A DNA stretch of 64,000 nt from Afipia sp049747295 (GCF_049747295.1 NZ_JBMHJM010000001.1:3286001-3350000); one strand, 5' to 3'; positions 53,562 through 63,838 are shown, numbered from the stretch's first letter. The notes: generated from the letters alone by a model not told the origin. Numbers and translations: made by a program.

Positions 53562-55537
53562 TGTATTTCCAATTGAGCAAACTCATCCTTTGGCCCCGCC
53601 TGGATGCTGAACCCCGGGTCGTCGATTTTGAGCTCGGCGTCGTCAACGTCATCAGCGGCGCTTCAAAGACGGGTAAGTCGGCCGTCATTCCCATCATCGA
53701 TTATTGCCTTGGCTCTGAAAAATGCACAGTGCCGGTCGGCGTTATTCGCGAAAATTGCACGTGGTTCGGGATCGTCATCAATACCATTGAGGGGCAGAAA
53801 CTTCTGGCCCGACGAGCACCGGGGGATCAGCAAAGCACAGGTGATATGTATTTCATCGAGGGACCGAACGTTGATGTGCCCCGTCGTATCGAGGGGAAAA
53901 ACTATAACCTCGACAGTGTGAAGGCATCGCTGAATCGGCTGGCCGGCTTGACGAACCTCGGTTTCGATCCATCGTCGGAAGACGGTTTCAAGTCGAGGCC
54001 CAGCTTCCGCGATTTGATGGCCTTTACTTTTCAGCCTCAGAACATCGTAGCAAATCCAGACGTGATGTTTTTTAAGGCCGATACAAATGAGCATCGGGAG
54101 AAGCTTAAGACCATTTTTCCTTATGTCTTGAACGCGGTAACCGCCGAAGTGCTGCAAGCGCGCTTCGAGCTTGACCAGCTGAACAGGAACCTGCGCCGGA
54201 AGGAAAGCGAACTACGCGCTCTCGTAGCCGCGAACACGGCTTGGCAGGCCGAGGCGCAAGCATGGGCTCGCCAAGCGATCGAGCTGGGTGTTCTCGACGC
54301 GGATCGCGTGCTGCCCGCCGAATGGTCTGATGTTCTCGATCTCCTCCGTGAAATTGCAAAATCGAAGGGATCGAATGCTCGACCGTCGCTGCGGGGACTC
54401 GATACGACTCTTGGGCGGCTCGACGATCTCAGGACACAGGAGACCGCCCAGGCGGCAGCACTCGCCGAACATCGGCAGCGGCTCAACGAATTGCGTCGGC
54501 TCCGAGAAAGCGCGGATGCATTTGGGTCGTCTATTCATATTCAACGTGACAGGCTTGCTCTTGCCAAATGGCTAAAGGAGCTCACGGTTGCCGCTCCGTC
54601 CGAGAGTCTCGTCGCGGTCGGGCGTGGTAGTCGAGATGAATTGCTTTTGCTGTGCGACAATCTGGAGGAAATTGAGGTCAAGCTCCGGGCGCAGCCGACT
54701 TTGTCGGATACGCTTGACAAGGAAACGCATCGCGTCCGGGTTGCCACGGAAGAAGCTCTCAATGCTCTCAACGAGACCCGGGCGGAGATTGCAAACTTGG
54801 AACGTCGCTCCGAGGCCGCCCAGGCGGCAGCCGATCATTTCGACCGGACGGAGAGGTTCCTTGGGCGCGTGGAGCAGGCCCTCGTGCTGTATGACCGCGC
54901 GGATCAATCCTCCACTTTGCGAGATGAAATCGCCAAGCTACGGGCGCGCGCCGACGAATTACAGCGGACCATCGCAGAGGCAGGCGTTCATCGGAAATTG
55001 CGAAATGCCACTACACGTGTCGAAAGTGCGGTCAACCGCTTCGTTCCTCAGCTCGACGCAGAGTGGAAGGAAGCGCCTGTGCAGCTTGCGATCGACGATT
55101 TGACGATAAAGGTCGTTCGCGGAACACGCAGCGACTTCCTCTGGGAAATCGGTAGCGGCGCCAACTGGCTTGCTTATCATATTGCAACGACCCTCGCGCT
55201 GCAGGAGTTCTTTCTATCGGAGACCAATCACTGCGTGCCCTACCTCCTCGTCTATGACCAGCCCAGTCAGGTCTATTTTCCAAAGCGTGCTGCCATCCGG
55301 GATGACGACCAGAACATTGACCCACAATTTCGCGATGAAGAGGACATCCAAGCGGTACGCAAGGTTTTTGCCCTCTTAGGACAGCAAGCGGTCGCGCACA
55401 AGGGGCGCTTGCAGATCGTTATTCTTGATCATGCAGGCGAAGACGTTTGGGGTAGTCTGCCGGGCGTGCGGCTTATCGAGGAATGGCGCGGACCCTACGC
55501 GCTCGTGCCGCGTGAATGGTACCAGTCGCAAGCATGA
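53561..55537 (+). CDS. ABC-three-component system ATPase (DUF3732)
   Basis: A 658-residue SMC/Rad50-like ATPase of the DUF3732 family. Walker A GASKTGKS is at 33-40. A long coiled coil spans roughly 190-500. The Walker B region YLLVYDQPSQVYFP near 563-576 has DQPSQ rather than the usual DEP, a family feature. It probably senses invading nucleic acid or altered nucleoprotein and activates the nuclease-like partner. The frame starts earlier at 53504, but the ATG in TAATG at 53561 fits the family start. Confidence 0.88.
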   Translation: MYFQLSKLILWPRLDAEPRVVDFELGVVNVISGASKTGKSAVIPIIDYCLGSEKCTVPVGVIRENCTWFGIVINTIEGQKLLARRAPGDQQSTGDMYFIEGPNVDVPRRIEGKNYNLDSVKASLNRLAGLTNLGFDPSSEDGFKSRPSFRDLMAFTFQPQNIVANPDVMFFKADTNEHREKLKTIFPYVLNAVTAEVLQARFELDQLNRNLRRKESELRALVAANTAWQAEAQAWARQAIELGVLDADRVLPAEWSDVLDLLREIAKSKGSNARPSLRGLDTTLGRLDDLRTQETAQAAALAEHRQRLNELRRLRESADAFGSSIHIQRDRLALAKWLKELTVAAPSESLVAVGRGSRDELLLLCDNLEEIEVKLRAQPTLSDTLDKETHRVRVATEEALNALNETRAEIANLERRSEAAQAAADHFDRTERFLGRVEQALVLYDRADQSSTLRDEIAKLRARADELQRTIAEAGVHRKLRNATTRVESAVNRFVPQLDAEWKEAPVQLAIDDLTIKVVRGTRSDFLWEIGSGANWLAYHIATTLALQEFFLSETNHCVPYLLVYDQPSQVYFPKRAAIRDDDQNIDPQFRDEEDIQAVRKVFALLGQQAVAHKGRLQIVILDHAGEDVWGSLPGVRLIEEWRGPYALVPREWYQSQA

Positions 55538-55698
55538 TAAGGCCGTCCACGCATCTTCGTGTGCCGCTCACGCTCGACCATTTCGACCGACATCCGGGAA
55601 AGCCTGCTGCTTCCCACCTATCAACGCCGCCTGCACCAGCCAGGTTGCCGCCGCAGCCGTTGAATAAGCCGTCTCGCCCTTCCGAGCGAGCGTCTCAC

Positions 55699-56535
55699 TC
55701 AGATGACGATCGTCCGATCCATGTTCTCGAGTGCATGCAGGATACTGTATGCGGTCACCGCGCTGGTCTTGGCGTTGCTCGACATGCTTGGTCCAGCGAG
55801 CTCGACGGTCAGACGCCCGAGTTCGCCTTCAGCCTCGAACCAACCGCGATTGCCCGACGCGTTCGGATCGGCAACAAGTTCGACGGTCGTCCGTTGCAGG
55901 CCGGCTCCCGCGATGGCGATGGTCGCGGCGAGGTTCGCGTTGCGGGGAAATCGGGTTGCCGCTTCCGCTGCGGAGCCTCGAAAAAAAGTCACCGGACTGC
56001 GGACTGCGTCAAGATCGATCGCCGCTTCGGCCGGTGTCCCGCGCCAGGCGTTCGGTGGTTTCACAGAGACATATCGCACGCGCAGGTCGCGGCTGTATCG
56101 CAATGCCCCCAATCCATCGAGACCTGCGATGGCACCGGCTGGAATAAGCATTCGTGCCCCGGAGGAGGATGCTGTTGCTGTCAAGCGCGCTTTCAGCTCC
56201 TCGTCGACCAGAGCTCCGGTGGAGACCAGCATCAGATCGTGTCCCGCGGCCAGGATTGGCTCCGCAAGTTCGCGGACGGCAGGCTGACCAGCTGCTTCAA
56301 CGACGACCTTGGGAGCAAAGGAGATCACTTCGTCGAGCGATGTTGTCAACTGAATGCGTTTTGCGTAGCGCGCTCTCAGCTCGTCGATCCGATGAGCCTT
56401 GACGTAGACGAGGAGCGAAAGATTCGTTCCAAAAGTGACGCTGTCCAGCAAACGATCAACCAGCGTTTGACCGATCGCACCATGTCCAAGCACCGCAACG
56501 CGAGACAACGCGGGCCGTGAGCGGACGTGCAACAT
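55699..56535 (-). CDS. Aspartate dehydrogenase-like protein
   Basis: A 278-residue protein with a Rossmann start (SRVAVLGHGAIGQTLVDRLL; GxGxxG at 17-22). DUF108-type motifs follow: VVEAAGQPAVRELA, VSTGALVDEE, PAGAIAGLDGLGA, NANLAATIAIAGAG and DPNASGNRGWFEAEGE. It would convert aspartate to iminoaspartate with NAD(P), for NAD synthesis or nitrogen release. GGAG precedes the ATG at 56535, chosen over the longer frame. No nadA or nadC is nearby. Confidence 0.85.
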   Translation of the reverse strand: MLHVRSRPALSRVAVLGHGAIGQTLVDRLLDSVTFGTNLSLLVYVKAHRIDELRARYAKRIQLTTSLDEVISFAPKVVVEAAGQPAVRELAEPILAAGHDLMLVSTGALVDEELKARLTATASSSGARMLIPAGAIAGLDGLGALRYSRDLRVRYVSVKPPNAWRGTPAEAAIDLDAVRSPVTFFRGSAAEAATRFPRNANLAATIAIAGAGLQRTTVELVADPNASGNRGWFEAEGELGRLTVELAGPSMSSNAKTSAVTAYSILHALENMDRTIVI

Positions 56536-56746
56536 GCATCTAACTCCAGGATCGTGGTGCGAGGAGGGTGCTCTGTATCGGCCGAGGCCGCAAGTCATCT
56601 CATGACGACAGCAGTGTCGTCTGTCAATTCAGGCGCGGTTTGAGGGCTATTGCGGGCGGGTGCGGGAGTTTAGTCAGTGAAGGTCGTTTACCTTAGGGCG
56701 AGGATCGTGTTGTTGAGAGGCGCCGGCGGTGACATGATCGTTCCAT

Positions 56747-56822
56747 GGCCCGGTGGCGGAATGTCTACGCGGGAGCGCGGCAAACGCTTCTTATCCTGGT
56801 TCAAATCCAGGCTGGGCCTCCA
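56747..56822 (+). tRNA. tRNA-Cys(GCA)-like element with G33 and defective D loop
   Basis: Exactly 76 bases fit a cloverleaf: acceptor GGCCCGG/CTGGGCC, T arm CCTGG-TTCAAAT-CCAGG, U73-CCA (U73 is the cysteine discriminator), and an anticodon stem GAGCG/CGCTT with loop CGGCAAA. In standard numbering the anticodon is GCA, but base 33 is G where U is nearly universal. The D loop AATGTCTA lacks the G18-G19 pair. It is either a pseudogene or a tRNA-like RNA with another role. Shares a terminator with the next element. Confidence 0.6.
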
Positions 56823-56838
56823 AGTTTGAAGAGTTCGT

Positions 56839-56924
56839 GGAAAGGTGGCTGAGTGGCTTAAGGCACCGCTTACGCGGAACACGGGTAACCGTGTCGAAGG
56901 TTCGAATCCTCTCCCTTTCCTCCA
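56839..56924 (+). tRNA. tRNA-Ser-like element lacking a proper anticodon loop
   Basis: 86 bases with class II features: acceptor GGAAAGG/CCTTTCC, serine-type D arm (GCT-GAGTGGCTTAA-GGC), long variable arm (ACACGG-GTAA-CCGTGT) and T loop TTCGAAT. Where a 17-base anticodon arm should stand there are only 13 bases, forming CCGC-TTAC-GCGG, a 4-bp hairpin with no 7-base loop. The T stem has a mismatch, and the T-to-acceptor strand is one base too long. The end is T-CCA. It cannot decode normally. Confidence 0.55.
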
Positions 56925-56935
56925 TGCTTTTTGGA

Positions 56936-56970
56936 CCCGGCTCAGCCCTGATAGGCTTGGCCGGGTTTTT
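56936..56970 (+). terminator. Intrinsic terminator after tRNA-like pair
   Basis: CCCGGC and AGCC pair with GGCT and GCCGGG around a short loop, followed by five T. Its position 11 bases after the second tRNA-like element implies that the pair is transcribed. Confidence 0.75.
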
Positions 56971-57044
56971 AGCTTCCGCTTTCCGGTTGTGATGTCGGCC
57001 GAGAGAACTCTGTATGGAAGCCAATCCGGGCAAACGTCTCCCCG

Positions 57045-57299
57045 CTATTCCAATGGATCCTTGTTCTCGTCGATGAGCTTCGGCGGTTCGTCGTAGCCAC
57101 GTCGACTGCTGTAAAACAGCAAGACCATCAATCCCACGCCGATCAGCAGCGAGAAAAAGATCCCGAGGCCCATCGCGATGTAGGCGTGGTTTGATACCGG
57201 TGTTTCGTCACCCACGGTCAGCCCGTCATAGGCAAACCAAGCCGACGCTCCGAGAAGGACGAGCAGAATGACAGTAAGCAGCATAGTTCCGATACGCAT
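57045..57299 (-). CDS. Small two-helix membrane protein (84 aa)
   Basis: From the ATG at 57299, with AGGAGC upstream, the product has two membrane segments (MLLTVILLVLLGASAWFAYD and FFSLLIGVGLMVLLFY) and an acidic tail. Family not recognised, though similar proteins occur in rhizobia. An AGAAC-N16-CGTT site lies 22 bases upstream. Confidence 0.7.
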   Translation of the reverse strand: MRIGTMLLTVILLVLLGASAWFAYDGLTVGDETPVSNHAYIAMGLGIFFSLLIGVGLMVLLFYSSRRGYDEPPKLIDENKDPLE

Positions 57300-57320
57300 G
57301 AAGAGCTCCTGTCTTCGTCC

Positions 57321-57345
57321 AACGTGCCGTTCCACCAGGGGTTCT
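57321..57345 (-). promoter_or_regulatory. Candidate EcfG-type promoter
   Basis: Minus strand AGAAC-N16-CGTT, one mismatch, 22 bases before the start at 57299. Confidence 0.45.
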
Positions 57346-57476
57346 GTCGTGCGCGACTCTTGAACTGATGGATGGTAGGTCGGTCAGCAATTCTGCCACA
57401 TTAATTTTTCCAGGAAAGCGGTGCAGCACGCAACTCGCGAAGCTCACGGCGATTATTTGCGCAGAAGGAGTTCGCT

Positions 57477-57707
57477 ATGATCGACCAAGTCTTCGAGCCA
57501 AAACTGGCAGCGGCGATGAGGTTCGCCCTGGACGAAGCGTGCCGCAATCTTCCGGCGCGCTACAATTGTCACGATTGCCGGAGTTTTGTCGCTACCAAAA
57601 TTATCGAACGCGTAAGATCGGGTGAGGAAAGCACTGAGAGCCTTCTGAATGCCGGGCGTGCAGCTGTCGCTGAGATGATCACGCTGCATGGCCGTCAGGC
57701 TGCTTGA
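57477..57707 (+). CDS. Small conserved hypothetical protein (76 aa)
   Basis: GAAGGAG precedes the ATG. The product begins MIDQVFEPKLAAAMRFALDE and has CHDC in the middle, which could bind a metal. Helical; no membrane segment. Similar proteins are common in Bradyrhizobium-like genomes. Function unknown. Confidence 0.65.
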   Translation: MIDQVFEPKLAAAMRFALDEACRNLPARYNCHDCRSFVATKIIERVRSGEESTESLLNAGRAAVAEMITLHGRQAA

Positions 57708-57789
57708 GCATTCAGAGTCCGCGGCACCACCACGCAGATTTTCGCCTGTCTATGTTCACGGGCCGGTGAGACGGCCCGCGTTAATGGCA

Positions 57790-57972
57790 TCAACGCGTCC
57801 CGAGCATTCTTAGATCAAGTATTCTTGAGATGATGTGCGGTCTTATGGTCTTCTGATCAGCCAGCGCAATAAATCTATAAATTGCGGACTGGATATACAG
57901 GCTTCCTTTACTCACGGCGCCTGTCGCAAGACTTGCCGCGTGTCGCGCGTCTTCATAAGTCTTGCCATGCAT
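57790..57972 (-). CDS. Hypothetical protein (60 aa), tentative
   Basis: The frame begins MHGKTYEDARHAASLATGAV, with only a weak upstream AGG. Helical composition. It could be real, but nothing confirms it. Confidence 0.33.
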   Translation of the reverse strand: MHGKTYEDARHAASLATGAVSKGSLYIQSAIYRFIALADQKTIRPHIISRILDLRMLGTR

Positions 57973-58280
57973 CTCAATATAACCTAGCCTTGACCGATAA
58001 GCTGCTCTGCAATCGTGGAATGTCCTTCGTGTGATGCGGTTTCCGCAGGAAGAAGGTGGCGATGCGGCAAATCACTTTATCTCAAGACGTTTGATTGCCT
58101 CCGCCTTTGAGCGGAGTGAAATGATTCTGTTCAGCCGTTGTAGGGCTGATGCACGCTTTCAGGTTGCTGAAGATATCTGCTGCGCGCTGCATGATAGCGC
58201 GGAGCATTTATGCGTCGGCTCTATCAGGCGAAGGGATAGGCATCACGTTAATTATTTAGTGAAGTCGGGGAGTAGCGTTC
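57973..58280. other. Non-coding gap
   Basis: About 310 bases with no gene supported; presumed leader and promoter of the exported Val/Arg/Gly-rich protein. Confidence 0.35.
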
Positions 58281-58769
58281 ATGACGGAGTTCAGGCTTCC
58301 AAAAGTGTTGGTTCAAAAATCATCACAGCTTGCGATTGCTTTCACTGCCTTAAGTTTCTCGATCATGTTGAGTGTGTCCGCCGAGCGAGCACACGCGGTA
58401 CCGCTCCTCCAGAAAAATCAAACTTCAGACCGCGTCGCCGGAAACGCGCCTGTTATCGACGTTCGGGCTGTCGTCCGTAGAGGCGGTGCAGTCGTCGGGC
58501 CACGCGGCGGTGTCGCTTATCGCAGCAGAACCGTTGTCCGCGGCGGAGGGGCCGTTGTTCGGGGCGGTGCGGTTGTTCGGCGCGGTGCCTGGGTGCGTCC
58601 GTCCCGCTATTGGTGGCGTCCAGGTGGGGCCGTCGCTGCCGGTGCAGCCATTGGCTTTGTGACTGCGGCGACCGCAGTGGCATGGGCCGGATCGCCGCCG
58701 GCACCCGGCTATTGCTGGTATTACACCGATGCGTCGCGCCAGCAGGGATTCTGGGATGCTTGTCCTTGA
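58281..58769 (+). CDS. Exported Arg/Val/Gly-rich repeat protein
   Basis: A 162-residue protein. A long signal peptide ends near ERAHA (residue 39). The middle repeats VVRRGGAVV and VVRGGAVV units. The C-terminus (GAAIGFVTAATAVAWAG, then PGYCWYYTDASRQQGFWDAC) is a conserved ending of a Bradyrhizobium / Rhodopseudomonas family, with two cysteines. Likely periplasmic or envelope-bound; function unknown. GGGGAG lies upstream. It ends 28 bases before the sulfatase-activating enzyme. Confidence 0.75.
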   Translation: MTEFRLPKVLVQKSSQLAIAFTALSFSIMLSVSAERAHAVPLLQKNQTSDRVAGNAPVIDVRAVVRRGGAVVGPRGGVAYRSRTVVRGGGAVVRGGAVVRRGAWVRPSRYWWRPGGAVAAGAAIGFVTAATAVAWAGSPPAPGYCWYYTDASRQQGFWDACP

Positions 58770-58797
58770 CGATGAATCGTAGCGATGGTGACAGGCT

Positions 58798-59787
58798 ATG
58801 ACGATGTTGCGCGCAAACATCGAGCAAAGCGATCAGCGGGCGGAAAGTCGCCAAAGGGATGACATGGTCTGGATTCCAGGCGGCACGTTCCGCATGGGAT
58901 CCGACAGTCATTATCCCGAGGAAGCGCCTGTTCATCGGGTTTCAGTGGACGGCTTCTGGATGGACCGCACGCCGGTGACGAACCGGCAGTTCAAGACGTT
59001 CGTCAAAGAAACGGGGCATATCACCTTCGCGGAGATTCCCCCCGATCCAAAGGACTATCCCGGCGCATTGCCGCACATGCTCTATGCGGGTTCGCTCGTG
59101 TTCGTACCGCCACGCCATCCAGTCGATCTGCGCGACTGGAGTCAGTGGTGGTCGTTCATGAAAGGGGCGGACTGGCGTCATCCCTACGGACCGAAGAGTA
59201 ACATCAACGTGCACGACAATCATCCTGTGGTGCACATCTCATTCTCAGATGCGCTCGCCTATGCAAGATGGGCTGGAAAGGACCTGCCGACCGAAGCGGA
59301 GTGGGAGTTCGCTGCGCGCGGTGGCTTCGATGGTGCCGAGTTCGCATGGGGTGACGAATTCACGCCCGGCAACGTTCACATGGCGAATACCTGGCAGGGC
59401 GAGTTTCCTCGTCAGAATCTCAGCCAGGACGGCTTTGAGCGGACTTCGCCGGTCTCCGCGTTTCCACCGAACGGCTACGGCCTCCACGACATGATCGGCA
59501 ATGTGTGGGAATGGACCAGCGACTGGTACGTCCCCCGTCACGAAGCGGATGCGCCGAAAGCCTGTTGCATTCCGGAAAATCCGCGCGGACCGCGCGAGTC
59601 CGAAAGCTATGATCCGTGCCAATCGAATGTGCGCATTCCGCGCAAGGTGCTGAAAGGCGGCTCGCATCTGTGCGCGCCGAACTACTGCCGCCGCTACCGG
59701 CCCGCTGCACGTCATCCGGAGCCCATTGACACGTCGACAAGTCATGTCGGGTTTCGGTGCGTGATTCGAGAACGGCCTCCGGAATAG
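58798..59787 (+). CDS. Formylglycine-generating enzyme (sulfatase-modifying factor family)
   Basis: A 329-residue FGE-sulfatase domain protein: MVWIPGGTFRMGSD at 23-36, LPTEAEWEFAARGG, GNVWEWTSDWY, and the active-site pair Cys292 and Cys297 in GGSHLCAPNYCRRYRPAARH, ending HVGFRC. FGE oxidises the cysteine of sulfatases to formylglycine. The sulfatase with a CTAGR target lies three genes downstream on the same strand, so it is the obvious client. No signal peptide, so activation is cytosolic. Confidence 0.93.
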   Translation: MTMLRANIEQSDQRAESRQRDDMVWIPGGTFRMGSDSHYPEEAPVHRVSVDGFWMDRTPVTNRQFKTFVKETGHITFAEIPPDPKDYPGALPHMLYAGSLVFVPPRHPVDLRDWSQWWSFMKGADWRHPYGPKSNINVHDNHPVVHISFSDALAYARWAGKDLPTEAEWEFAARGGFDGAEFAWGDEFTPGNVHMANTWQGEFPRQNLSQDGFERTSPVSAFPPNGYGLHDMIGNVWEWTSDWYVPRHEADAPKACCIPENPRGPRESESYDPCQSNVRIPRKVLKGGSHLCAPNYCRRYRPAARHPEPIDTSTSHVGFRCVIRERPPE

Positions 59788-59810
59788 GAATTCAGGAAGG
59801 AGCGGGCAAC

Positions 59811-60314
59811 ATGACATCCGATACTCCTTCCCGCGGCGCCGTGACCTTGACCTGGCTCGTGCTGGTTCTCGCTGTCCTGCTGCTGGTGTGGGGCGCGATC
59901 AAGTACGGCATCTCACTCGATATTCAGCAGAGGTTCTGGAGCGACATCTTCGCCCGCTTCGGTGGGCCGATGACGTTCCGCTTCTTTTTGCAGCCGACCA
60001 TGGCGGCCATCGCGGCGGTTCACGACGGCCTGAAGGATGCGCGCGAGGGCCACAAATCCTTCTTCTGGACCGGATGGCGGCATCCGTCAGAGCAGACCGG
60101 CCGGCTGCGCGAAGGTCTCATCTCCACCGCGCGCATCATGCTGCTCGGTATCAGCATGGATGTCATCTACCAGTTCAAAGAGCTCGATCAGTTCTACCCG
60201 GCGGAAGCGGTCGTGATCGCGATCCTGCTCGCGGTCATTCCGTACTTCATTTTCCGCTGGATTATCGAATGGATCGCGCGCCGCTGGATGCATCATGGAA
60301 GGCCCGCACAATGA
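59811..60314 (+). CDS. Membrane protein in sulfatase cluster
   Basis: A 167-residue protein from the ATG at 59811 (GGAAGGAG upstream). Three or four hydrophobic segments: VTLTWLVLVLAVLLLVWGAI, ISTARIMLLGISMDVIYQF and AEAVVIAILLAVIPYFIFRW. No family name is certain. Its stop overlaps the next start (ATGA). Its co-occurrence with the sulfatase suggests an envelope role in the same pathway. Confidence 0.75.
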   Translation: MTSDTPSRGAVTLTWLVLVLAVLLLVWGAIKYGISLDIQQRFWSDIFARFGGPMTFRFFLQPTMAAIAAVHDGLKDAREGHKSFFWTGWRHPSEQTGRLREGLISTARIMLLGISMDVIYQFKELDQFYPAEAVVIAILLAVIPYFIFRWIIEWIARRWMHHGRPAQ

Positions 60315-60772
60315 CTCAACCGGTCACCCGACAATCGGACCCTGATCAGATTTCCGTCGAGCTGTCGTCGCGCCGGACCGGGATGTCGTTCCAGCGGACG
60401 CGGATGAGCGCGGACCGCACGTTGATGTCGGTCATCCGGACCTCGCTCTCGCTCATTTCGTTCGGGTTCACAATCTTTCAGGTCTTCCAGAAGCTGCGCG
60501 ACCAGAATGTCGTGACACATGCGGCGTCCGCGCGGAATTTCGGCGTCGCTTTGGTTGCGCTGGGCATTTTGATGTTGATCGGCGGCATCGTTTATCACGG
60601 CCAGTTCATGAATCATCTGCGAGTAGAACGTAAGGCGATGACCGAGGCTGGCCTTATTCACGGTGAGAGCAGCTTCCCGGTGTCGCTGACATTGATCACC
60701 GCGATCGTTCTTCTGTTCGTCGGTATCGCGGCCATTGTCAGCATGCTGTTTCAGGTTGGCCCGTTCGGGTGA
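60311..60772 (+). CDS. DUF202 (YidH-like) membrane protein
   Basis: A 153-residue product. DUF202-like pattern: RTGMSFQRTRMSADRTLMSV, IRTSLSLISFGFTIFQVFQ, then membrane segments NFGVALVALGILMLIGGIVY and LTLITAIVLLFVGIAAIVSM. Inner membrane; role unknown. Coupled to the previous gene by ATGA and nine bases before the sulfatase gene. Confidence 0.85.
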   Translation: MTQPVTRQSDPDQISVELSSRRTGMSFQRTRMSADRTLMSVIRTSLSLISFGFTIFQVFQKLRDQNVVTHAASARNFGVALVALGILMLIGGIVYHGQFMNHLRVERKAMTEAGLIHGESSFPVSLTLITAIVLLFVGIAAIVSMLFQVGPFG

Positions 60773-60781
60773 GGAGGTCGT

Positions 60782-62476
<1,695 letters not shown>

Positions 62477-62483
62477 AGCGAGC

Positions 62484-62518
62484 GAAGTCAGGCGGTGGGA
62501 GGTTTGCCGCCTGACTTC
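62484..62518 (+). terminator. Perfect 12-bp hairpin after sulfatase
   Basis: GAAGTCAGGCGG pairs with CCGCCTGACTTC around 11 bases, then AATTCTTT. It may end transcription or reduce read-through into the phosphatase gene. Confidence 0.6.
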
Positions 62519-62556
62519 AATTCTTTAAAGTCTTTTGAAGTTTATGAGGAAGAATC

Positions 62557-63480
62557 ATGACGAGTGATGTGCTTCCTTCCTGGAGCGATTGTCCCGCACG
62601 CACCGCGATCATTGATTTTGTCTCCAAGGTGACCAACAAAGGTGGTCCGGACTACGTGCCGCCATCTGAGCGCATCGCAACCTTCGACAACGATGGAACG
62701 CTGTGGTGTGAACAGCCGATGCAGGTCCAGTTGTTCTTCCTGCTGGAGCGGGTGAAGCACCTTGCGGAGAAGTATCCCGACATCAAGGATCGGCAGCCAT
62801 TTAAGGCATTTCTCGCACACGACATGGCGACGCTCCATTCGCTGGGGAAGCGGGCCTTGATGGAGCTGGCATTCGCGACCCACGCCGGCATGACGGAAGA
62901 CGATTTCGAAAAGATCGCCCGTGCCTGGCTTGAAACCGCGACCCACCCGAAGTTTCAACGACTGTTCAAGCATTGTACTTATCAGCCGCAGATCGAATTG
63001 CTCGACTACCTGCGAGAACATGATTTCAAGATATTTATCGTCTCCGGAGGAGGCATCGATTTCATTCGTGCCTTTGCCGAAGAAGCCTACGGAATTCCGC
63101 GCGAATGCGTGGTTGGGTCGAGCGCCAAGCTGCACTTCGAAATGCAGAGCGGTCAGGCCGTTCTGATGAAGGTTGCTGAACTCAACAGCTTCGATGATCG
63201 GGATGTGAAGCCGCAGAATATCGGTCTCCATATCGGGCGCCGGCCCATTCTGGCGTTCGGAAATTCCGACGGCGATCTCGCGATGCTCAGATACGTGAAG
63301 ACAGGTCCCGGCGCGCGACTAGCGCTGCTTCTGCATCACGACGACGGCGTGCGCGAAACCGCCTATGGACCCGAATTCAAACTCAGCCCCCTGATGGAAG
63401 CGCTCGAGCGCGCAGCGGAGTACGGAATCACAGTCGTCAGCATGAGAAATGACTGGAGGGCGGTCTTTGGAGACGCTTAG
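62557..63480 (+). CDS. HAD-family phosphatase
   Basis: A 307-residue HAD hydrolase: nucleophile motif FDNDGTLW (Asp44 and Asp46), motif II IFIVSGGG, and motif IV AFGNSDGDLAML. It would remove phosphate from a small molecule in the cytosol. GAGGAAG precedes the ATG. Co-directional with the sulfatase across a hairpin; HAD proteins of this type accompany sulfatase clusters, but the substrate is not evident. Confidence 0.88.
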   Translation: MTSDVLPSWSDCPARTAIIDFVSKVTNKGGPDYVPPSERIATFDNDGTLWCEQPMQVQLFFLLERVKHLAEKYPDIKDRQPFKAFLAHDMATLHSLGKRALMELAFATHAGMTEDDFEKIARAWLETATHPKFQRLFKHCTYQPQIELLDYLREHDFKIFIVSGGGIDFIRAFAEEAYGIPRECVVGSSAKLHFEMQSGQAVLMKVAELNSFDDRDVKPQNIGLHIGRRPILAFGNSDGDLAMLRYVKTGPGARLALLLHHDDGVRETAYGPEFKLSPLMEALERAAEYGITVVSMRNDWRAVFGDA

Positions 63481-63484
63481 CCTG

Positions 63485-63838
63485 ATGAAGGAGTGGCTTG
63501 TTTTCTGGACCGAGGTCTCGGCGACGCTTATCGACGCCATCGCGCTGGTGATCGTTGTCGTTGGGACTATCGAGGCCGCGATTGGTGGCTTTCTCTTGAT
63601 GTTCGGCTCGCCGGATGGACACGAGAAACGTGCCGTTTGGCTGCGTTATGCCCGCTGGCTCGTTGCCGCGCTGACCTTTCAGCTGGCCGCAGATATCATC
63701 GAGACATCGATCGCACCGAGCTGGGATGACGTCGGACGCCTTGCGGTGATCGCTGTGATTCGAACTTTGCTGAATTACTTTCTGGAACGGGATCTCGAAG
63801 ATGTCCGCGGCCGGCAACGTGAGAGCGTGACCCCATAG
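63485..63838 (+). CDS. DUF1622 membrane protein
   Basis: A 117-residue product from the ATG at 63485; an ATG at 63449 inside the previous gene is possible. DUF1622 pattern with TLIDAIALVIVVVGTIEAAI, LAADIIETSIAPSWDDVGRL and AVIRTLLNYFLERDLEDV. Three membrane segments. Inner membrane; function unknown. Starts four bases after the HAD gene. Confidence 0.87.
   Translation: MKEWLVFWTEVSATLIDAIALVIVVVGTIEAAIGGFLLMFGSPDGHEKRAVWLRYARWLVAALTFQLAADIIETSIAPSWDDVGRLAVIAVIRTLLNYFLERDLEDVRGRQRESVTP

Noticed and set aside
55516..56520. 334-codon plus-strand frame
   Set aside because: Antisense to the aspartate dehydrogenase-like gene, which has clear family motifs.
56791..57033. Minus-strand frame across the tRNA-like pair (contains ERIRTFDTVTRVP)
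   Set aside because: Also a reverse-strand tRNA shadow; the tRNA-like elements and the terminator explain the sequence.
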